The notes beneath the pieces are model-generated. The model ran no database searches. It saw only the letters and a program-made list of their open reading frames with translations, and was not told the origin of the DNA. Of a DNA stretch of 64,000 nt, positions 61,201 through 64,000 are shown in pieces. Source of the stretch: Enoplolaimus lenunculus (Eukaryota; Nematoda; Enoplea; Enoplida; Thoracostomopsidae); assembly GCA_030248215.1 (NCBI GenBank), contig JASANG010002660.1, positions 124,001 through 188,000 of the forward strand, in the 5' to 3' direction. The position numbers and the translations under genes were made by a program. Numbering within the stretch: position 1 is the first letter of the stretch; each line of letters begins with the position of its first letter.

Positions 61201-63902
61201 CACCACCGTCAAGTTTGATTGCTGTTAGACAAGGAATACCAACCAATTTTCAACTTCATCAATTCAATACTTCACAATCTGGTCAACCGGCTCAATTTGG
61301 GCCTGGTCTTCCAATGCTAGGTCCACATCAGGTTCAAGGACTCCAAGGACATGCTCCTTTGCTTTGCCAAATACCCGGTGCCGCTGGCACTCCTCCTGCT
61401 GCTGCTATCACCGCTGTGCCTGATTATTCGCTTATGTTTGGGGTATATATTTGTTTAGCATTGTTTTCTTTTTATTAAAAGCAAACGAAATATATACGTA
61501 CGTAGATTGCCCAATTTTTCAAGAAACCTTGTAGCTTTGTGTTTCTGCTTATGCGTTTTAAAGCCTTAATTATTTAACTGTTAAGTTTGCCAGAATTAAA
61601 AATTCAACGCATTTTTGCAATGTAATCATTTAACTTTAAATTTTGCGTAAAAACTGAATAATCCTTGCTTTTTTTAATCGTCATCATCTACTGAGTTTTA
61701 GACGCCGCTTTACCACAAGTAATAAACAGTCAATTCCACTTTTGTTCTTTATTGTTCATATTTACAATAATTATTGCAATTTTCATTGCTTCTTTGAAAT
61801 TTAGCTTGCACGCTGTTTACACTGAACTGTAAGTTGCTTTAGCTTTAAGTGTAGCACAGTTGTAAATGCAAAAACCAGTTGACGCATATATAGGTCACAA
61901 GAGTACGCCGTAGTGGAAATTGAGGTGCATTTTAGAAACAAGCTATAAGCAAACAAAAAATTGTCAATTGCAATACCTAATGTTATAATGGCAAATTTTC
62001 AAATGTGATAACTGCGCAAGGTATATAAAATTTCGGCAATTAATATCATTCATAAAAACAACACTTCAAATTTACCATAACGATCACACACAATTTTTCC
62101 TCATAGTAGGATTACGAGATTGAGTTCAGATTTGAACTTAATTTACGTCTGTCTCATTCTTGTCACCAACCCGCGTTTGTTCAGAAATTGACTTGATTTT
62201 TTTGCATATTTGACCTTCTGATGTCCTACCCTAATCATTACACACCCAAATTTGAATATTTGGAATATTTAAATTTTTGAGGTCGTAAAGGTGGGTGCCT
62301 ATTTGAGACGTTAACTTTTTGCCAAGAAGTTGAACAATTTATATACCATTCGACGCAGTTTGGTGAACAAATTGATATGGAAGTAACTTTCCCAAACCGG
62401 TGACCAATTGTGAAAACAGGTATTTCACCGTAATTCGTCAACTGATGGTCAGTAGCGATAAATTTGCAGCCATTGGACTCAGCTTATCCAATTTCGTCGT
62501 ATGGTGCGGTGTCAATTATTCAACCGTTTGAAAATTTTTTCACTCCCTAAAAGAACATTAAAACCTCATAGATAGACTTTTTTCATGGGTGTTGGAAAAT
62601 CAAAGGAGGTTCTTAAAAGCACATTTATGCAAATATTTCTAAAATCTGACCAGTTTTTAAGCATACTCTGATTGGAGGATAACGGCGAAAAGACCCATTT
62701 TAATAAGGTTACGTATCGGCTATTGTAACTAATGGTCACTATTTTAAAATTTTAGACACTCCAACCGCAAACGAATCCAAAACGTGCGATGATCGACAAA
62801 TCTGGACTCACAGTGTATCAGCCAGCGCTCAATGGTTGTGGACCCAGTGTTCAAACGAACGGAACTCAAAATGGCATCAACGGTCTATCAAACGGTATTA
62901 ATACTCAACCTGTAATATCAGCCACGCAAGCGTTTAACGCTGCAGTTGCAGCTGCATGCTTGTCGACGGGTACCGCAACAAATAACAACAACAACAATCA
63001 GAATGGCAATCATAGTGTTGCGTCGACTCCGCCACACAATGCAACAAATGGATGCAACAATAGTAACAACAATAATAATAACAATAATAATAATAGTAAT
63101 TCATGGACACTTGCAGCTGCAAATCCGGCAGCGTTTGCAGCAGCAATTTATGCGCAACAACAACTTGTCGGCTTACAACAACAGCAACAGCAACATCCAA
63201 ATGGAACGATGCCGACTGGGACGACAATTACAAACCATGGGCATATTATGCCATCGCTTGTTCCAGGCAAGTTTTTTCAGAGCAAATACTTTAATTACAA
63301 CATCGACATTTTCAGAAACGAAAAACGACACAAAACAGAAGGTTTGTGAAATGTTGCAGTAAATAATTGCAAAAAAAATGGTCTTTTCGGTTATCTTCGC
63401 TTCAGCAGACCGTTTTGCCCAAAATGATCCTATTTTGAAAATTTGTTGCACAACTGATTTGGTGATGACATTTTGTGTATTTGTGGCTGTTCCGTAATTT
63501 CTCGAAATCCAAGATGGAAGGTTCGTAATCAAAATTTTATCAAACGGCTGATATCAGCTTTGAAATATTATTCGTTTTTAAATTGAACAGACTGTTAATA
63601 GTGCCAAATGCGGAAAAAGTTATTGTTTAAACGATCAGCAATCACAGATCAGAATCGTGTAATTGAGTTAAATTTAGTTTCCAAAGGTTCGGTTAAATTT
63701 TAAATTTAACTTTCGCTGGCAGTCATGCGCACCCTGACTCTAGTAATAATTCGATTCATCGTTTTATGCAGAGTAGGCATGGAAAGCACTGCGATACTTT
63801 AACCAACTAAAAGAAAATATACTTTTGTTATGTGGTTACTGGATTTTAGTCGCCGCTGGTCATCCAACGACATTGCCGCGATTTCAAGGCGGTCCTTTGT
63901 GA
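52100..63902 (+). CDS. mbl-1: Muscleblind-like splicing regulator, seven-exon model
   Basis: Muscleblind proteins bind structured pre-mRNA through paired CCCH zinc fingers and control alternative splicing, RNA localisation and stability. Seen here: finger 1 is C26-X7-C34-X6-C41-X3-H45 and finger 2 is C60-X7-C68-X6-C75-X3-H79, exactly the MBNL spacing, preceded by [13 protein letters not shown] and followed by [22 protein letters not shown], both family hallmarks. Proposed exons are 52100-52294, 55459-55650, 56218-56388, 57133-57237, 60561-61442, 62756-63266 and 63850-63902, about 702 residues. Only one finger pair is present, as in nematode MBL-1; vertebrate MBNL has two pairs. The C-terminal two thirds is low complexity (A, Q, N, S, P) with two KRPALE-like basic motifs. 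Exons 1 and 2 are certain; exons 3, 5 and 6 are strongly supported by frame and motifs; exon 4 rests on splice sites and frame; exon 7 depends on a GC-AG intron. Upstream untranslated exons and alternative exons are likely but not identifiable. Confidence 0.93.
53756..53916. mobile_element. Family F hAT-type MITE in mbl intron 1
   Basis: It starts CGGGCCTGTAGCC and ends GGCTACGGACCTG, with flanks CAGGCAAC and CAGACAAC (7/8). The element is inside the intron that splits zinc finger 2. Confidence 0.88.
54520..54699. mobile_element. Family H-like hAT MITE with perfect 8-bp duplication in mbl intron 1
   Basis: The 180-bp element starts CAGCGGTCGGAA and ends TTTTCCGCCACTG, flanked by GCAATCAC at 54512-54519 and 54700-54707. 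It is GC-rich with GGGGGCTCCC-type inverted tracts and the phrase GGCGCTTCGCTCGCGAG, also seen in other repeats here. Confidence 0.92.
54961..55213. mobile_element. Family C element with internal 94-bp tandem duplication (mbl intron 1)
   Basis: The left end is GGCTTTTGTACACTTTCCG and the right end is GGGAAGCGTACAAGATC. The units 54969-55062 and 55063-55157 are near-identical tandem copies sharing TACACTTTCCGTTACAGTTA and GGGCTCAGACATAAGCTTAG. It is rich in GCTTAGG. It lies 245 bp upstream of mbl exon 2. Confidence 0.75.
55459..55650 (+). CDS. mbl-1: mbl exon 2: rest of zinc finger 2
   Basis: This exon encodes residues 66-129, starting at GGA after acceptor TGTTACAG. It supplies C68, C75 and H79 of finger 2 and the conserved tail [22 protein letters not shown], then an alanine-rich stretch ending INPLSV. 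The donor is GTC|GTAAGC, phase 0, so the exon is 192 nt and a multiple of three. Reading past the donor gives 31 further codons with no family resemblance before a stop, which supports the donor. Confidence 0.95.
55838..55962. repeat. Short direct and inverted repeats in mbl intron 2
   Basis: GTTTTGAAGGGATATATTGC occurs twice, 36 bp apart (about 55902 and 55938). GACCTCAAGGATC and CAAAACTGTTTTGACCTCA pair with GAGGTCAAAACAGTTTTG. The foldback lies 260 bp before mbl exon 3. Confidence 0.7.
56218..56388 (+). CDS. mbl-1: mbl exon 3: Ala/Pro/Tyr-rich linker
   Basis: This exon encodes residues 130-186 (57 codons) between acceptor TTGCTTCAG and donor CAACAG|GTATAT, phase 0 at both ends. The segment [19 protein letters not shown] resembles the NPYL/PYY-type linker that follows the fingers in insect and vertebrate muscleblinds. 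Neighbouring introns are 567 and 744 bp in this model. No domain is recognised; the assignment rests on frame continuity, splice sites and composition. Confidence 0.85.
56616..56955. repeat. TTAACTAAACTT-type dispersed repeat in mbl intron
   Basis: This longer copy (about 340 bp) of the repeat at 43845-44055 lies between mbl exons 3 and 4. It consists almost wholly of TTAA, AAACTT and AGTTTA words. Confidence 0.65.
57133..57237 (+). CDS. mbl-1: mbl exon 4: short 105-nt in-frame exon
   Basis: Between acceptor AAAATTTCAG and the very good donor TTT|GTAAGT lies a 105-nt segment open in the same phase-0 frame as its neighbours, reading [16 protein letters not shown] and ending [10 protein letters not shown]. 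Its composition (T, P, A, N) matches the surrounding linker, and 105 nt is a multiple of three, so it could be a cassette exon. It is too short to stand out as an open frame. No homology is claimed; it is inferred from splice signals, frame and position inside the gene. Confidence 0.65.
57334..57625. mobile_element. Foldback element, CAAGAGTGTGCAA ends
   Basis: CAAGAGTGTGCAA at 57347 is inverted at the right as TTGCACACTCTTG ending at 57620; GTACCACCGGGCGTTACG and CAAAAACGCAACGCG also form inner arms. Both copies in the window are preceded by GAGTGGATAAT. It lies 96 bp after mbl exon 4. Confidence 0.75.
58575..58741. mobile_element. Family F MITE in the intron before mbl exon 5
   Basis: It starts CGAGTTCGTAGCC and ends GGCTACAGGCCTC; flanks TATCACCA and TATCGGTA agree at 5/8. 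The core TTTTCCACCTTGCATGTAAG is conserved. Confidence 0.75.
60561..61442 (+). CDS. mbl-1: mbl exon 5: long low-complexity exon with Q/E/K tract
   Basis: This exon encodes residues 222-515 (294 codons), starting GCA after acceptor TTTAACTTAG and ending GGG|GTATAT, phase 0. Features in order: an alanine/glutamine stretch (AAAQYAQAL), a serine-rich section, a highly charged and glutamine-rich tract at about residues 320-352 ([19 protein letters not shown], then E3 and Q6), and the basic motif GKKRPLEP at about 357-364. That motif resembles the KRPALE element linked to nuclear localisation of MBNL proteins. The exon then turns proline/glutamine/glycine-rich and ends DYSLMFG. The CAA-rich tract is a coding microsatellite and may vary in length. 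Confidence 0.88.
61443..62755 (+). other. mbl-1: mbl intron 5 (1313 bp)
   Basis: A phase-0 GT-AG intron, strongly AT-rich. The second half (about 62130-62650) resembles dispersed sequence also seen near 33340-33540, 48215-48740, 50535-50650 and 57890-58015, sharing phrases such as TTGCATATTTGA and CTCAAAAATATGCAAAA. No TIRs or coding potential are visible. Confidence 0.7.
62756..63266 (+). CDS. mbl-1: mbl exon 6: KRAMIDKSG motif, poly-Asn and Ala/Gln tracts
   Basis: The exon opens after acceptor AAAATTTTAG with [17 protein letters not shown] followed by LTVYQP. This matches the KRPAAEKSGIPVYQP block of insect muscleblind and fixes frame and identity. It continues with two poly-asparagine runs (about residues 591-596 and 616-631), then [14 protein letters not shown] and a Q6 run. 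I end it at CCAG|GCAAGT, a GC donor with otherwise perfect consensus (phase 1). If that donor is not used, the frame runs on to a stop at 63347-63349, adding a tail rich in F, N and K that looks intronic. Confidence 0.85.
63850..63902 (+). CDS. mbl-1: mbl exon 7 candidate: short C-terminal exon
   Basis: After acceptor GGATTTTAG a 53-nt segment continues the phase-1 frame left by the GC donor at 63267 and reads [17 protein letters not shown] before a TGA at 63900-63902. Its codons (GCC GCT GGT CAT CCA ACG ACA) look coding against the AT-rich surroundings, and a small Pro/Gly-rich tail suits the protein. No AATAAA is seen before the window ends, so the 3-prime UTR would extend further. The alternative is termination at 63349 with no intron. 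Confidence 0.45.
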
Positions 63903-64000
63903 TTGGTCAGTTACGCTCGAGCGGTTCCATTGGCAACTCTGAAATCGGTCCAATGAAAATGCTCAAACTCTTGTTTCCAGATCGCGAGTGAAACCCTAGC

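Noticed and set aside
60901-61246. Minus-strand open frames across mbl exon 5, and 62934-63532 across exon 6
   Set aside because: They are antisense shadows of the CAA- and AAC-rich coding sequence.
1-64000. LTR retroelements, retrovirus-like or Polinton-type elements, LINE reverse transcriptase
   Set aside because: No long terminal repeats with a coding body, and no reverse transcriptase, integrase or capsid-like frame, were recognised. All clear elements are short TIR types.

Overview
This is an AT-rich animal genomic window, most likely from a nematode. Two observations point there. Short perfect arrays of the nematode telomere hexamer TTAGGC, and many decayed versions of it, are scattered through the window; the clearest has six perfect units at 46319-46354. 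The only securely recognised gene is a muscleblind homologue with a single pair of CCCH zinc fingers, the layout known for nematode mbl-1. Introns are long and repeat-filled, so a larger repeat-rich nematode genome is more likely than a compact one. The species cannot be named from this sequence alone.

Layout. Positions 1 to about 51000 hold no gene I can name. The stretch is a mosaic of short terminal-inverted-repeat elements (MITE-like, non-autonomous DNA transposons), a 757-bp PIF/Harbinger-like element (25231-25987), a 1.1-kb element made of six tandem units (41616-42705), tandem duplications, a minisatellite and simple repeats. Several families show intact or nearly intact 8-bp target-site duplications, which marks them as hAT-type. 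For reference I call them A (starts GGCCCATGTTACTTTTAGGG), B (GGCCCATGTATAGAACAGGG), C (GGCTCTTGTACACTT), D (CTGTAGTGACCCGAATAA), E (CAGGGTGCAACCGGA), F (CAGGCCCGTAGCC), G (CACTGCAAAAAATGGTGAG) and H (CAGTGGCGGATCCA). Families A, B and C have different ends but all carry telomere-like TTAGGC/GCCTAA cores. A few orphan exon-like pieces lie in this region and are listed at low confidence.

The muscleblind gene runs on the + strand from 52100 to the window end. I read seven coding exons: 52100-52294, 55459-55650, 56218-56388, 57133-57237, 60561-61442, 62756-63266 and, less surely, 63850-63902. The first four introns plus the fifth are all phase 0, so each internal exon can be included or skipped without shifting the frame. 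The predicted protein is about 702 residues: two CCCH zinc fingers, then alanine-, glutamine- and asparagine-rich low-complexity sequence with two basic KRPALE-like motifs. It should be a nuclear and cytoplasmic RNA-binding regulator of alternative splicing. Its introns carry copies of the same transposon families seen upstream, including one family H copy with a perfect 8-bp duplication. The 5-prime end (promoter, untranslated exons) and the end of the 3-prime UTR are not defined here.
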